Source: Chloroflexota bacterium
Lineage (GTDB): Bacteria > Chloroflexota > Anaerolineae > Aggregatilineales > Phototrophicaceae
DNA length: 64,000 nt
NCBI GenBank assembly: GCA_028875185.1
Contig: JAPPFH010000127.1
Span: 17,163 to 81,162, forward strand
Direction: 5' to 3'
Shown piece by piece: positions 37,298 through 45,915 of the stretch. The position numbers were made by a program, and so were the translations under genes. Within the stretch, counting starts at the first letter, position 1, and each line of letters starts with the position of its first letter. The notes below the pieces were generated by a model. The model did not search any database. It was given only the letters and a program-made list of their open reading frames with translations, and was not told the DNA's origin.

Positions 37298-37411
37298 ATG
37301 AAGGTATCAGCAAGCGTCAAACGCCGTTGCCCGAAGTGCCGGGTAATCAAGCGCAAGCGTCGGGTGATGATCATCTGTGAGAACCCGAAACACAAACAGA
37401 GACAGGGCTAA
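37298..37411 (+). CDS. rpmJ: 50S ribosomal protein L36
   Basis: 37 residues, too short for many gene callers. [20 protein letters not shown] is the standard L36 beginning; the zinc ligands are Cys11, Cys14, Cys27 and His32 ([11 protein letters not shown] end). GAGGAAGAG lies just upstream of the ATG. Zinc-binding form, consistent with the zinc-type S14 in the same window. Confidence 0.96.
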   Translation: MKVSASVKRRCPKCRVIKRKRRVMIICENPKHKQRQG

Positions 37412-37441
37412 CTTCGCCCTTATTGATCAAGGAGACATTCG

Positions 37442-37828
37442 ATGGCTCGTATCGAAGGTGTTGATCTGCCGCGGGAAAAGCGCGTCGTCATCGGCTTGAC
37501 GTACATCTATGGCATCGGCAAATCCACAAGTCAGCGTCTGTTAGATAGCGCTGGCATTGATCACGGTACACGCGTCCGTGATTTGAGCGAAAGCGAATTG
37601 CAGCGCATTCGCGAGCTAATTAGCGGCTTGACCATTGAAGGCGACCTGCGCCGTCAAACGCAATTGAATATCAAACGGCTGATGGAAATCAATTCGTATC
37701 GCGGATTGCGGCATCGGCGGCGCCTGCCAGTACGCGGGCAGCGAACGCGGACAAACGGGCGGACGCGCCGTGGCAAGAAGCAGACGGTCGCCGGGCGCGG
37801 CCGCCGTCGTGGCGCCACGAAAAAGTAG
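37442..37828 (+). CDS. rpsM: 30S ribosomal protein S13
   Basis: 128 residues. [21 protein letters not shown], then [11 protein letters not shown] and the basic tail with [19 protein letters not shown] identify uS13, which bridges the subunits at the head. Followed by an unusually long 134-base gap. Confidence 0.97.
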   Translation: MARIEGVDLPREKRVVIGLTYIYGIGKSTSQRLLDSAGIDHGTRVRDLSESELQRIRELISGLTIEGDLRRQTQLNIKRLMEINSYRGLRHRRRLPVRGQRTRTNGRTRRGKKQTVAGRGRRRGATKK

Positions 37829-37911
37829 GCGCGCCGAATTTCTATAGACTTTTTCGCACACGCGTTTTGGCTATTGCAGTCGCGTTATCTAGGTTGCGCG
37901 GACGGGTAAGG

Positions 37912-37927
37912 GGCGCGATCGCGCGCC
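37912..37927 (+). promoter_or_regulatory. GC-rich hairpin in the rpsM-rpsK gap
   Basis: GGCGCG (37912-37917) and CGCGCC (37922-37927) form a 6 bp stem with loop ATCG, 36 bases before the rpsK ATG. No T-run. May be an mRNA structure that tunes rpsK translation or a processing site. Confidence 0.35.
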
Positions 37928-37962
37928 GCTGCGGTAAATTTTAGTTCAACTGGAGCGAATGA

Positions 37963-38361
37963 ATGGCAAGAGCAAGTAGAGGCAGTCGCGGGACTGGTAG
38001 GCGAACCTTCAAGAATATCCCCTATGGTCAAGCGCATATTCATGCAACTTTCAACAATACCATTGTGTCCATGACTGATCAGTCGGGAAATGTCATCACC
38101 TGGGCGAGCGCCGGCACCTCCGGATTCACCGGCAGCCGCAAGAATACCCCGTACGCGGCGCGGATGGCGGCTGAAACCGCGGCGGCAAACTCGCAGCAGC
38201 ATGGCATGAAAGAAGTCGACATCTTCGTTAAAGGTCCAGGACCCGGTCGCGAAGCGGCGATTCGATCAATTCAGCAGAGTGGCTTGAAGGTTCGGTCTAT
38301 TTCTGACGTGACGCCTGTGCCGCATAACGGCGTTCGCCCGCCGAAACGCCGGCGCGTTTAG
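37963..38361 (+). CDS. rpsK: 30S ribosomal protein S11
   Basis: 132 residues. [22 protein letters not shown] and the C-terminal [18 protein letters not shown] are diagnostic. GGAG stands seven bases before the ATG. In most bacteria rpsD follows; here rpoA comes directly. Confidence 0.97.
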   Translation: MARASRGSRGTGRRTFKNIPYGQAHIHATFNNTIVSMTDQSGNVITWASAGTSGFTGSRKNTPYAARMAAETAAANSQQHGMKEVDIFVKGPGPGREAAIRSIQQSGLKVRSISDVTPVPHNGVRPPKRRRV

Positions 38362-38382
38362 TCGAAAAGGAAGCCTCCCTAT

Positions 38383-39405
38383 ATGATTTACCCAACAGAG
38401 TCCGCATCGGCGCTTGCAGGCGCGGTCGACGGCAATCTGGTAACAGCGAATATGGTGCTTCCACATCAGGTGGAGAGCCAGAATATCACCAAGGATTATG
38501 GACGCTTTGTTATCAGCCCGCTGGAGAGCGGTTACGGATTGACCTTGGGCAATGCTTTGCGGCGTGTCTTGCTATCGTCTCTGCCGGGGGCGGCGGTCAC
38601 GAGCATTCGCGTCTCTGAAGTCCATCATGAATTTTCCGAAGTCCCGCATGTGCGCGAAGATATGACGCAGCTTATCCTGCAAATCAAGCAGTTGCGGCTG
38701 GTCTTGCAGGGCGTGGAAACCTCGCGCTTGAGCCTCAACTACAGCGGCGGCGACGGCATTGTCACTGCGGCTGATATTTTGGCGCCGGCCGAAGTTTTAA
38801 TCGAGAACCCAAGCCTCTATCTCTTTACCGTCGACGGTCAAGATGTCAATATCGAGATGGAATTCGAAGTGCGCTCCGGGCGCGGATTCAGCCCGGCGGA
38901 GGAGCGTGGACGGCTGCCAATCGGCGAATTGCCGGTAGACGCAATCTTCAGCCCGATAAAGCGGGTGAACTTTGATGTTGAGCGCGCGCGCGTCGGCCAG
39001 CGTACTAACTATGACCGTCTCGTGCTCGAATTGTGGACGGATGGGACGATCCGCCCTGAAGAAGGCTTGGCGCAAGCAGCCCAGATTCTGATGCATCATC
39101 TCAAAGTGGTCGCGGGCGTCGATGACGACTGGTTCCAAAATATCGAGCTGCCGCCGCAGATCGACGACGAGCCTACTTATCCGCCGCTCTACGACAAGCC
39201 GATCGAGGAATTGGACCTCAGCGTTCGTGTATTCAATTCGCTGAAACGCACCGGCATCACATCGGTCGGCGACGTGCTGGATATGTTGAATCGCGGACCC
39301 GATGCGATGTTGGCGATCCGCAATTTCGGCGAAAAGTCGCTGGATGAACTCGAGCAGAAGCTGCAAGAAAAGAACTACTGGCCCCACGAGAAGACTGAGC
39401 AGTAA
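38383..39405 (+). CDS. rpoA: RNA polymerase alpha subunit
   Basis: 340 residues. N-terminal dimerisation domain with YGRFVISPLESGYGLTLGNALRRVLLSS, then a linker and a C-terminal DNA- and activator-binding domain (LDLSVRVFNSLKRTGITSVGDVL, NFGEKSLDELEQKL). About 23 residues precede the usual start; an ATG at 38452 (MVLPHQVES) would remove them but has no ribosome binding site, whereas AAGGA precedes 38383. Confidence 0.97.
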   Translation: MIYPTESASALAGAVDGNLVTANMVLPHQVESQNITKDYGRFVISPLESGYGLTLGNALRRVLLSSLPGAAVTSIRVSEVHHEFSEVPHVREDMTQLILQIKQLRLVLQGVETSRLSLNYSGGDGIVTAADILAPAEVLIENPSLYLFTVDGQDVNIEMEFEVRSGRGFSPAEERGRLPIGELPVDAIFSPIKRVNFDVERARVGQRTNYDRLVLELWTDGTIRPEEGLAQAAQILMHHLKVVAGVDDDWFQNIELPPQIDDEPTYPPLYDKPIEELDLSVRVFNSLKRTGITSVGDVLDMLNRGPDAMLAIRNFGEKSLDELEQKLQEKNYWPHEKTEQ

Positions 39406-39422
39406 GTAAGCGAGGCGCAAGT

Positions 39423-39830
39423 ATGCGACATCGTCGTCACGGAAAAAAACTGAATCGCAGCGGCAGCCATCGCAAGGCTCTGCGCATGAATTTGGCTAGT
39501 CAATTATTCATCCACGGGCGAATCAGAACGACATTCCACAAAGCCAAGTTCGTGCAGGGTCATGCCGAGCGCTTGATCACAATTGCCAAACGGGGGCTGG
39601 CAAAAGCGGATGCGAATGGCGACGAGCTGATTGCCGTGCATGCGCGCCGGCAAGTCGCCCGTCGCTTGAATAATGATCGTGATCTGGTTGGCGTAGTTTT
39701 CGATGACTTGGCGCCTCTGTATGAGGATCGCCCCGGCGGTTATACACGAATACTTAAACTGGGACCGCGCAAAGGCGACAACGCTGAAATGGCGCTGATA
39801 GAACTGGTGGATTACGAGGTGGAGGATTAG
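39423..39830 (+). CDS. rplQ: 50S ribosomal protein L17
   Basis: 135 residues. MRHRRHGKKLNRSGSHRKALRMNLASQLF is close to the universal L17 start. Its stop TAG at 39828-39830 overlaps the proposed truA start. Confidence 0.96.
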   Translation: MRHRRHGKKLNRSGSHRKALRMNLASQLFIHGRIRTTFHKAKFVQGHAERLITIAKRGLAKADANGDELIAVHARRQVARRLNNDRDLVGVVFDDLAPLYEDRPGGYTRILKLGPRKGDNAEMALIELVDYEVED

Positions 39831-40671
39831 CGCGCCCGCAAAATCGCGGCGTTACGCTGCTGTCCTGGCATACGATGGGGGCGCCTACCAAGGCTTTCAG
39901 CGACAGCCCAAACCGACGCCGACGATCCAGGCGGCAATAGAAGCGGCGATCGGTCAGGTCGCGGCGCCGGGGTCGAGCATCGTCGGCGCTGGGCGAACGG
40001 ATGCCGGTGTGCATGCGAGCGGCCAAGTGATTGCCTTCGATATTGAATGGAATCATGGAGACGATGATTTATTGCGCGCGATCAATGCCCAGCTTCCGCC
40101 GGATATCGCCCTGCGCGAGATTTGGCGGCGCGAGCGCTTTCATCCACGATATGACGCTCTATGGCGGCAGTATGCCTACCGCATCGCGACGCCGGCGACA
40201 CGCAATCCGCTCTTGGCTCGCTATGTTTGGCAGCTTACCGGCGAGTCGCTCGAATTGGATCGCATGAATGCGGCGGCGGCGATAATCCTGGGCGAACATG
40301 ACTTTGCCGCCTTTGGCACGCCGCCACAAGCGGGCAGCCTCAATACGGTGAGGCAGGTTTTTCTATCGAGCTGGGAGTTGGAATCGGGAACATTTGGCGC
40401 CGCATACCGTTATCGCATTCGCGGGACCGCGTTCTTATACCACATGGCGCGCCGACTGGTGGGAATGATGGCGCAGGTGGGCCGGGGCGCAATCAGCTTA
40501 GGCGAATTCGAGGCGATTCTGCGTAGCCGCGAGCTCTCGCGGACGAAAACGCTGGCGCCGCCCTGTGGATTGGTCCTCGAAGCGGTGGGCTATCCCGGCG
40601 TCACCGAGACGGAAACGACAACGCGCGCCGCTGAACAGGTCATGATGGCAGCGCTGGAGGGAAGGATATGA
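39826..40671 (+). CDS. truA: tRNA pseudouridine(38-40) synthase, apparent AUU start
   Basis: Makes pseudouridine in the anticodon arm of tRNAs. Coding similarity clearly begins upstream of the first conventional start (GTG 40009): the frame reads [18 protein letters not shown] near the start and contains the catalytic Asp in [11 protein letters not shown]. No ATG, GTG or TTG exists in this frame between the in-frame stop at 39799-39801 and those residues. ATT at 39826, which overlaps the rplQ stop and follows GAGGTGGAGG, gives a 281-residue protein with a sensible N-terminus ([13 protein letters not shown]). The C-terminal half is normal ([18 protein letters not shown]). The stop overlaps the rplM start (ATGA). 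Confidence 0.85.
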   Translation: MSAPAKSRRYAAVLAYDGGAYQGFQRQPKPTPTIQAAIEAAIGQVAAPGSSIVGAGRTDAGVHASGQVIAFDIEWNHGDDDLLRAINAQLPPDIALREIWRRERFHPRYDALWRQYAYRIATPATRNPLLARYVWQLTGESLELDRMNAAAAIILGEHDFAAFGTPPQAGSLNTVRQVFLSSWELESGTFGAAYRYRIRGTAFLYHMARRLVGMMAQVGRGAISLGEFEAILRSRELSRTKTLAPPCGLVLEAVGYPGVTETETTTRAAEQVMMAALEGRI

Positions 40672-41111
40672 GACAGATCGTGCAGAAGACTTATGCGACT
40701 ACGCCCGACGTCATTGAGCGGCGCTGGTGGGTCGTTGACGCGCGGGGCATGACATTGGGCCGCGTCTCGTCTAAGGTGGCGCAACTGTTGCGCGGGACGC
40801 ACAAGCCATACTTCACGCCGCACCTTGACACCGGCGATTATGTTATCATCGTCAACGCCGACAAGATCCACGTCACCGGCAAGCGCATGGACCAGAAGAC
40901 ATATTATCGCCACAGCGGTTATCCCGGCGGCTTGAAGTCGATGACACTGCGCGAAATGATGCACAAGTTCCCGACCCGCGCGCTGCGGCTTTCGATCAAG
41001 GGCATGCTGCCCAAGGGACCGCTCGGCCGCCGTATGTTCAAGAAGCTAAAAGTCTATGCTGGCGCCGAACACCCGCATCAGGCGCAGCAGCCGCAAATTC
41101 TGGAATTGTAG
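40668..41111 (+). CDS. rplM: 50S ribosomal protein L13
   Basis: 147 residues. [24 protein letters not shown], then [15 protein letters not shown] and [18 protein letters not shown] are diagnostic for uL13. Four-base overlap with truA. Confidence 0.97.
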   Translation: MRQIVQKTYATTPDVIERRWWVVDARGMTLGRVSSKVAQLLRGTHKPYFTPHLDTGDYVIIVNADKIHVTGKRMDQKTYYRHSGYPGGLKSMTLREMMHKFPTRALRLSIKGMLPKGPLGRRMFKKLKVYAGAEHPHQAQQPQILEL

Positions 41112-41184
41112 GTTGATCAGATTTGACCCGCGCGAAACACTTGGATCGGCGCTTCGCGAGTGGCGCAATTTGAGGAGATATTGA

Positions 41185-41580
41185 ATGTCAGCACAGTATT
41201 ACGAAGGCATCGGCCGCCGCAAGTCCGCCTCCGCGCGCGTGCGCTTGTTCCCCGGCGGCACCGGCAGATTCATCATCAATGGAAAAGAGGGCATGGAATT
41301 CTTGCCGCGCCTCGGCGACACCGAGATCTGCCTGGCGCCCTTAACCCATATTGGGCAGGAACGCCATTACGATATTTCCGTGCACGTCAATGGCGGCGGC
41401 ATTACCGGGCAGCGAGACGCTATCTTGCTCGGCATCGCCCGCGCCTTGGAAAAGATCGACCCCGACTTGCGCGGGACGCTCAAACGCGAGGGTTTCCTCT
41501 CTCGCGACGCGCGCGTCAAAGAGCGCAAAAAGCCCGGTCTCAAACGCGCTCGCAAGGCGCCAACCTATACCAAGCGTTAA
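41185..41580 (+). CDS. rpsI: 30S ribosomal protein S9
   Basis: 131 residues. YYEGIGRRKSASARVRLFPG at the start, GGGITGQRDAILLGIARAL in the middle and the basic tail ending in KR, which contacts P-site tRNA. Last gene before a strong terminator. Confidence 0.97.
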   Translation: MSAQYYEGIGRRKSASARVRLFPGGTGRFIINGKEGMEFLPRLGDTEICLAPLTHIGQERHYDISVHVNGGGITGQRDAILLGIARALEKIDPDLRGTLKREGFLSRDARVKERKKPGLKRARKAPTYTKR

Positions 41581-41606
41581 CAGCAAGACTGAATAGCGCG
41601 CTCTTC

Positions 41607-41642
41607 AGCCAGCACTCGCCGAGGGTCGCTGGCTGTTTTTTT
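41607..41642 (+). terminator. Intrinsic terminator after rpsI
   Basis: AGCCAGC (41607-41613) and GCTGGCT (41628-41634) form a 7 bp stem, followed by G and seven T. This is the clearest intrinsic terminator in the window and marks the end of the ribosomal protein transcript. Confidence 0.85.
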
Positions 41643-41685
41643 GGGCGCGCGGATGCGCCAAGCCAGAGCGAGCAAGAAGTATCCG

Positions 41686-43140
41686 ATGATTTCGATTTTG
41701 GGCTTAGGTCCGGGCGCCATCGACGATCTGTCGTTGCGCGCCTGGGAGAAGATTCAAGGCACAGCGAAGTTGTACCTGCGCACGGCGCGCCACCCCAGCG
41801 TGGCCGATCTTCCGGCAGCCGTCAACGTAGTCAGTTTCGATGAAATCTACCAGCAACATGAGCAATTCAAAGATGTCTATGACGAAATTGCCGCGCGGAT
41901 CCTCCACCAGGCGCAAGAAACGGGCGGGGTCGTTTACGCCGTGCCCGGTGACCCACTGGTTGGCGAATCAACGACGCCGCGCATTCTGGCGCTCGCCGCC
42001 GAAGCGTCGATCGCGGTAGAGATCATCCATGGCGTCAGCTTCATTGAACCCTGTTTGTCGCTCTTGGGCATAGACGCGCTGGATGGCTTGCAAGCGCTCG
42101 ATGCGCTTTCCGTCGCCGAGCAATATCATCCGCCAATCAATCCGGCGCTGCCGGCGCTTTTGGCGCAGGTTTACAATCAGTCAGTCGCTTCGAACCTCAA
42201 GCTGACCTTGATGAACCAATATGACGACGATTTTCCGGTCAAGCTGATCCACGCGGCCGGCACGAGTTATGCCACAGTCGAAGACCTGAAACTCTATGAA
42301 ATCGACCGCAGCCAGCGGATCAATGTCATGACCACATTATTTGTCCCGGCGATGAATGCGCACAGCAGTTTCGAAACGCTGCAGAATATCATCGCGCATT
42401 TGCGGTCGCCCGAGGGTTGCCCTTGGGATCGCGAACAGTCGCACAAGTCCTTACGCCCCTTTCTAATCGAAGAGGCCTACGAGGCGCTGGAAGCGCTGGA
42501 CGGTGAAAACCCGAAGGCGCTCAATGAGGAGCTGGGTGATCTGCTATTGCAGATTCTGCTGCACACGCAGATCGCGATCGACGACGGCGAATTCAAGATG
42601 GCTGATCTGCTGCGACAATTGAACGAGAAAATGATTCGGCGGCATCCACATGTCTTTGGCGATGTCGAGGCGACCGGCGATCTCGGTGAGCTTTCGCGCA
42701 TCTGGCATGAAGTCAAGCAGGCGGAGAAAGCAGGCAGCGCCGCCCCGGCTGAATCGCTTCTGGATGGGATTCCGGCGGGCGCGCCCGCTCTGTTCGTGGC
42801 GCAGCGCTATTCGCAGCGCGCGTCAAAAGTCGGTTTCGATTGGGCCGATATTGGCGGTGTCGAAGCCAAATTCGAGGAAGAGCTGGCCGAAGTATTGACC
42901 GCGGAGACTGATGCCGAGCGGATTAAGGAAATCGGCGATCTGATTTTCGTACTCGTGAATTGGCTGCGCTGGCTCGGCATAGACGATCCCGAGAGCTTGC
43001 TGCGTACAATTAATGCGAAATTCTACCGTCGTTTCTGTCATGTCGAACAGCAAGTGGCGCAATCGGGAAAACACTTTGACGACTGCAGCCTGGATGAGCT
43101 TGAAGCGTTGTGGCAAGAAGCCAAGCGCTTGACCGACTGA
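41686..43140 (+). CDS. mazG: MazG-family nucleoside triphosphate pyrophosphohydrolase with N-terminal tetrapyrrole-methylase domain
   Basis: About 484 residues. The N-terminal 225 residues form a SAM-dependent tetrapyrrole-methylase-like domain (ISILGLGPG, VYAVPGDPLVGEST), and the C-terminal part has two MazG modules: CPWDREQSHKSLRPFLIEEAYE with EELGDLLLQ, and a second weaker one (KFEEELAEVL, EIGDLIFVLVN). This is the YabN-type architecture. MazG hydrolyses non-canonical or excess NTPs. The start is taken at ATG 41686; ATG 41653 is possible but lies very close to the terminator. Shares one base with the next gene. Confidence 0.9.
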   Translation: MISILGLGPGAIDDLSLRAWEKIQGTAKLYLRTARHPSVADLPAAVNVVSFDEIYQQHEQFKDVYDEIAARILHQAQETGGVVYAVPGDPLVGESTTPRILALAAEASIAVEIIHGVSFIEPCLSLLGIDALDGLQALDALSVAEQYHPPINPALPALLAQVYNQSVASNLKLTLMNQYDDDFPVKLIHAAGTSYATVEDLKLYEIDRSQRINVMTTLFVPAMNAHSSFETLQNIIAHLRSPEGCPWDREQSHKSLRPFLIEEAYEALEALDGENPKALNEELGDLLLQILLHTQIAIDDGEFKMADLLRQLNEKMIRRHPHVFGDVEATGDLGELSRIWHEVKQAEKAGSAAPAESLLDGIPAGAPALFVAQRYSQRASKVGFDWADIGGVEAKFEEELAEVLTAETDAERIKEIGDLIFVLVNWLRWLGIDDPESLLRTINAKFYRRFCHVEQQVAQSGKHFDDCSLDELEALWQEAKRLTD

Positions 43141-43892
43141 TGCCTGCGGACCCGACTATTCTCGAAGGCGCGCTTTCCATACAGGCGGCGCTCGAAGCGG
43201 GCTTCCGTGATATCCACCAGATTCTGATAGACGAGCGCAAACGTTCTGACCGGCGTATCAGCTGGTTGCGCCGTAAAGCTCAGTCCGCCGGCGCGAGCGT
43301 CTCCTTCGTATCGCGCGCGACGATTGAGGCGAGCGCCAGCGGCAAATCGCATGGCGGCATCATCGCGCTGGTGGGCGAACGGCGTTTCCGCCAGCTGGGT
43401 GAGTTGCTGCCTGAAGCGGAGCCCGCCTTTATCGTCATGCTGGATGGCATCGAGGATCCCTACAATTTCGCCGGGGTAATACGGGCGCTATACGCCGCGG
43501 GCGCGGATGGCGTTGTGATGCGCCCGCGCAATTGGACCAGCGCAACGGCTTTAGTCGGCAGAGCCAGCGCCGGGGCGATTGAGCGCTTGCCCCTGGCGAT
43601 CGCCGCGACAGCTGCTGAGGCCGCGGAGTTTTATCGCGGCCATAACCTCGTCGTTGCCTGTACCGCAAAAGCCGAGCCAGCGGAGCCGCTGTACGACGTT
43701 GATCTCACGGCACCGCTATTCTTGCTAATCGGAGGGGAACGGCGTGGCGTCACGCGCTCGTTTTTGCGTAACGCTGACTGGCATTTGCGCGTTCCCTATG
43801 GTCGCGAATTTGAGCCTTCGCTCGGCACAGTTGGCGCGGCCTCGGTCATCGCCTTTGAGGTGTCGCGACAGCGACGCTGTACAAGGCTTTGA
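43140..43892 (+). CDS. SpoU/TrmH-family RNA 2'-O-methyltransferase
   Basis: 250 residues. Small N-terminal substrate-binding domain, then the SPOUT knot: LDGIEDPYNFAGVIRALYAAGADGVV (motif 1, catalytic Arg), LLIGGERRGV (motif 2), and EPSLGTVGAASVIAFEV (motif 3). In motif 3 the sequence LNVSVA common to RlmB/TrmH is LGTVGAA, so the usual Asn and Ser are changed. Target RNA not deducible; 23S rRNA (RlmB-like) is the usual guess. ATG overlaps the mazG stop by one base. Confidence 0.83.
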   Translation: MPADPTILEGALSIQAALEAGFRDIHQILIDERKRSDRRISWLRRKAQSAGASVSFVSRATIEASASGKSHGGIIALVGERRFRQLGELLPEAEPAFIVMLDGIEDPYNFAGVIRALYAAGADGVVMRPRNWTSATALVGRASAGAIERLPLAIAATAAEAAEFYRGHNLVVACTAKAEPAEPLYDVDLTAPLFLLIGGERRGVTRSFLRNADWHLRVPYGREFEPSLGTVGAASVIAFEVSRQRRCTRL

Positions 43893-43986
43893 CGCAAGTG
43901 GCTGGCGATTGAGTGTCGCGTAATGACAACCTCTGCTACCATGCCATGCATATCGCAGCGTCAGCAAACATTATACGGGAGATGAT

Positions 43987-45060
43987 ATGAAGGCGCTCAT
44001 ACTCGCCGCTGGGCAAGGCACGCGTCTGCGCCCGGTTACGCTTACCATGCCGAAATCGCTGGTGCCGGTTGCGAATCGATGGCTGATCAATTACGCGATG
44101 GATTCGTTGAAGAAAGCCGGGCTGACCGATATTGGAATCGTCGTCAATAGCATGGATTCCCCTATCGTCACTAATCTGCGCGATGGCCGCATGCTCGACG
44201 TGAGTATTGAATACATCGTGCAGGACAAGCAACTAGGCCTCGCGCATGCGACGGCGCTCTGCCATGAATTCGTCGGCGACGAACCATTTACTGTTTTCCT
44301 CGGTGACAACATCTTCCAGGATAAGATGACCAGCCTGCTCACCTCCTTCGCTGAGTCGCCAAATGAAGCCGCGGTCGTCTTGGGCAAGGTGCCAGATCCG
44401 GCGCGCTTTGGCATTGCCGAAATCGATAACGGCAGCATCGTCCGCGTGGTCGAAAAGCCGCAGGATCCGCCATCCGACCTGGCGATCGCCGGCGTTTATC
44501 TTTTCCGCTCGTCGATTTTTGACGCGATTAAGCGCATCTCGCCTTCGGGCCGCAATGAGCTAGAGATCACCGATGCCATCCAGGTGCTTATCAATGATGG
44601 CAATCGCGTCGCCTCCTACAAACTCGATGGCTGGTGGATTGACGCTGGCAAACCGGACGCGATCATCATGGCGAATCAATTGGTGCTGGAGGAACTGCCT
44701 TATACGCCGGCGCCGGAGAATAGCGACCAGATCGAAGGCGATAGTGAACTGTCTCACCGTGTGCTGATCGGCCGCGACAGCAAGGTCATCGACAGCGTCA
44801 TTCGCGGTCCTGTCATCATCGGCAATAGCACCATCATTCGCGACAGCTACATCGGGCCCTATACGGCGCTCGGAGACAACGTGGTCGTCGAAGGCAGCGA
44901 AATCGAAGCCAGCATCGTCATGAAGGATTGTGAAATTCGAAACATCGTCGGGCGGATCGACCGCAGCCTGCTGGCGGAAAACGCGCGCGTCACCTCAGCG
45001 CCGCATATGCCGGACGCGCATCGATTTGTCTTGGCGGAAAACAGCTACGTGCAATTCTAG
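43987..45060 (+). CDS. Sugar-1-phosphate nucleotidyltransferase (RmlA-long/StrD type)
   Basis: 357 residues. N-terminal nucleotidyltransferase fold with LILAAGQGTRLRPVTLTMPKSLVPV (NTP-binding loop and Lys), LGDNIF, and DGWWIDAGKPDAI. The C-terminal third is a left-handed beta-helix made of hexapeptide repeats (VIDSVIRGPVIIGNSTIIRD). Predicted to activate glucose-1-phosphate with dTTP or UTP for glycan synthesis; the specificity is unclear. It stands alone upstream of the minus-strand glycan cluster. Confidence 0.9.
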   Translation: MKALILAAGQGTRLRPVTLTMPKSLVPVANRWLINYAMDSLKKAGLTDIGIVVNSMDSPIVTNLRDGRMLDVSIEYIVQDKQLGLAHATALCHEFVGDEPFTVFLGDNIFQDKMTSLLTSFAESPNEAAVVLGKVPDPARFGIAEIDNGSIVRVVEKPQDPPSDLAIAGVYLFRSSIFDAIKRISPSGRNELEITDAIQVLINDGNRVASYKLDGWWIDAGKPDAIIMANQLVLEELPYTPAPENSDQIEGDSELSHRVLIGRDSKVIDSVIRGPVIIGNSTIIRDSYIGPYTALGDNVVVEGSEIEASIVMKDCEIRNIVGRIDRSLLAENARVTSAPHMPDAHRFVLAENSYVQF

Positions 45061-45064
45061 ACGT

Positions 45065-45475
45065 TTACTTCAGCAAACGCGGAGGCAGCAAACCCGTCTG
45101 CTGCAAGTAGGCGTCGTCGGGTCCTTGCCAACCCACTTTGGCGAAATCAACTTTTCCGCTCTTATCAAAGCCTACGCCCTCCATCTCCAGCAGGCGCCGC
45201 TGTTCCTCCGCCTGCGCGCTGCCGGCTGGAAAGCTGATCGTGCCGCGACTGTTGATGACGCGATGCCAGGGGATCGACTTGCCGCTGGGCGTCTTGCGCA
45301 GTGCCGTGCCCACCCAGCGCGGCGCCAGATTTCGCATCCGGGTCGGCTCAATATCAGCGCCCGGCGCGATCATCGAGGCGATCTGACCATAGCTGCTGAC
45401 CTTGCCAGCGGGAATCTGACGCACGATTTCCCAAACCGTTTCGAAAAAAGACGTGGCCTGGGGCGGATAAAACAT
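45065..45475 (-). CDS. Alkyltransferase-like protein (MGMT family, Trp in place of active Cys)
   Basis: 136 residues with the MGMT DNA-binding fold: FFETVWEIVRQIPAGKVSSYGQIA (helix-turn-helix with the Arg-finger-type region) and IPWHRVINSRG. In active methyltransferases the last motif is PCHRV; here Cys is Trp, so it should not transfer alkyl groups. Such ATL proteins bind O6-alkylguanine and recruit nucleotide excision repair. Convergent with the nucleotidyltransferase gene, four bases apart. Confidence 0.88.
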   Translation of the reverse strand: MFYPPQATSFFETVWEIVRQIPAGKVSSYGQIASMIAPGADIEPTRMRNLAPRWVGTALRKTPSGKSIPWHRVINSRGTISFPAGSAQAEEQRRLLEMEGVGFDKSGKVDFAKVGWQGPDDAYLQQTGLLPPRLLK

Positions 45476-45555
45476 AGTGGCTCCAATTGCTCGGCCGGAA
45501 GCGCCGGTTGTCAGTTAGAATGTGGTGATATGGCAATAGTTTCGGGAGATCGAAC

Positions 45556-45915
45556 ATGCAAATGGTTGGGCTGACCGTCGCCGCAACCAATATGGACCTC
45601 ATGGTGAAATTCTACAATGCTGTCTTTGATGCCGATCTCAAACCTACCGTGCATATCGGCGAAGAGCAGTTTTATGCCGGCACGCTCTGCGGGATGAAGC
45701 TGACCTTCTGTCCCAACACGATCGCCGGCGTCGTCGCCGATCAAAACCGCCAGCAATTCCGATTTCAAGTGGACAACATTGAGACGGTGATGGCGAATGG
45801 GATAGCCAATCATGGCGACGAGATCAACCCGATTGAGGAGTACAAAGGCGCGAAAGTGGCGTCGCTTGCCGACCCCGATGGCAATACAATCGAATTTGTC
45901 GAGTCGCTCTCATAA
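45556..45915 (+). CDS. VOC-family (glyoxalase/bleomycin resistance fold) protein
   Basis: 119 residues, one vicinal-oxygen-chelate domain with two beta-alpha-beta-beta-beta modules (MQMVGLTVAATNMDLMVKFYNAVF and the closing SLADPDGNTIEFVES). Metal ligands are not complete as in glyoxalase I, so function is open. The stop overlaps the 3' end of the minus-strand kinase gene by six bases. Confidence 0.8.
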   Translation: MQMVGLTVAATNMDLMVKFYNAVFDADLKPTVHIGEEQFYAGTLCGMKLTFCPNTIAGVVADQNRQQFRFQVDNIETVMANGIANHGDEINPIEEYKGAKVASLADPDGNTIEFVESLS

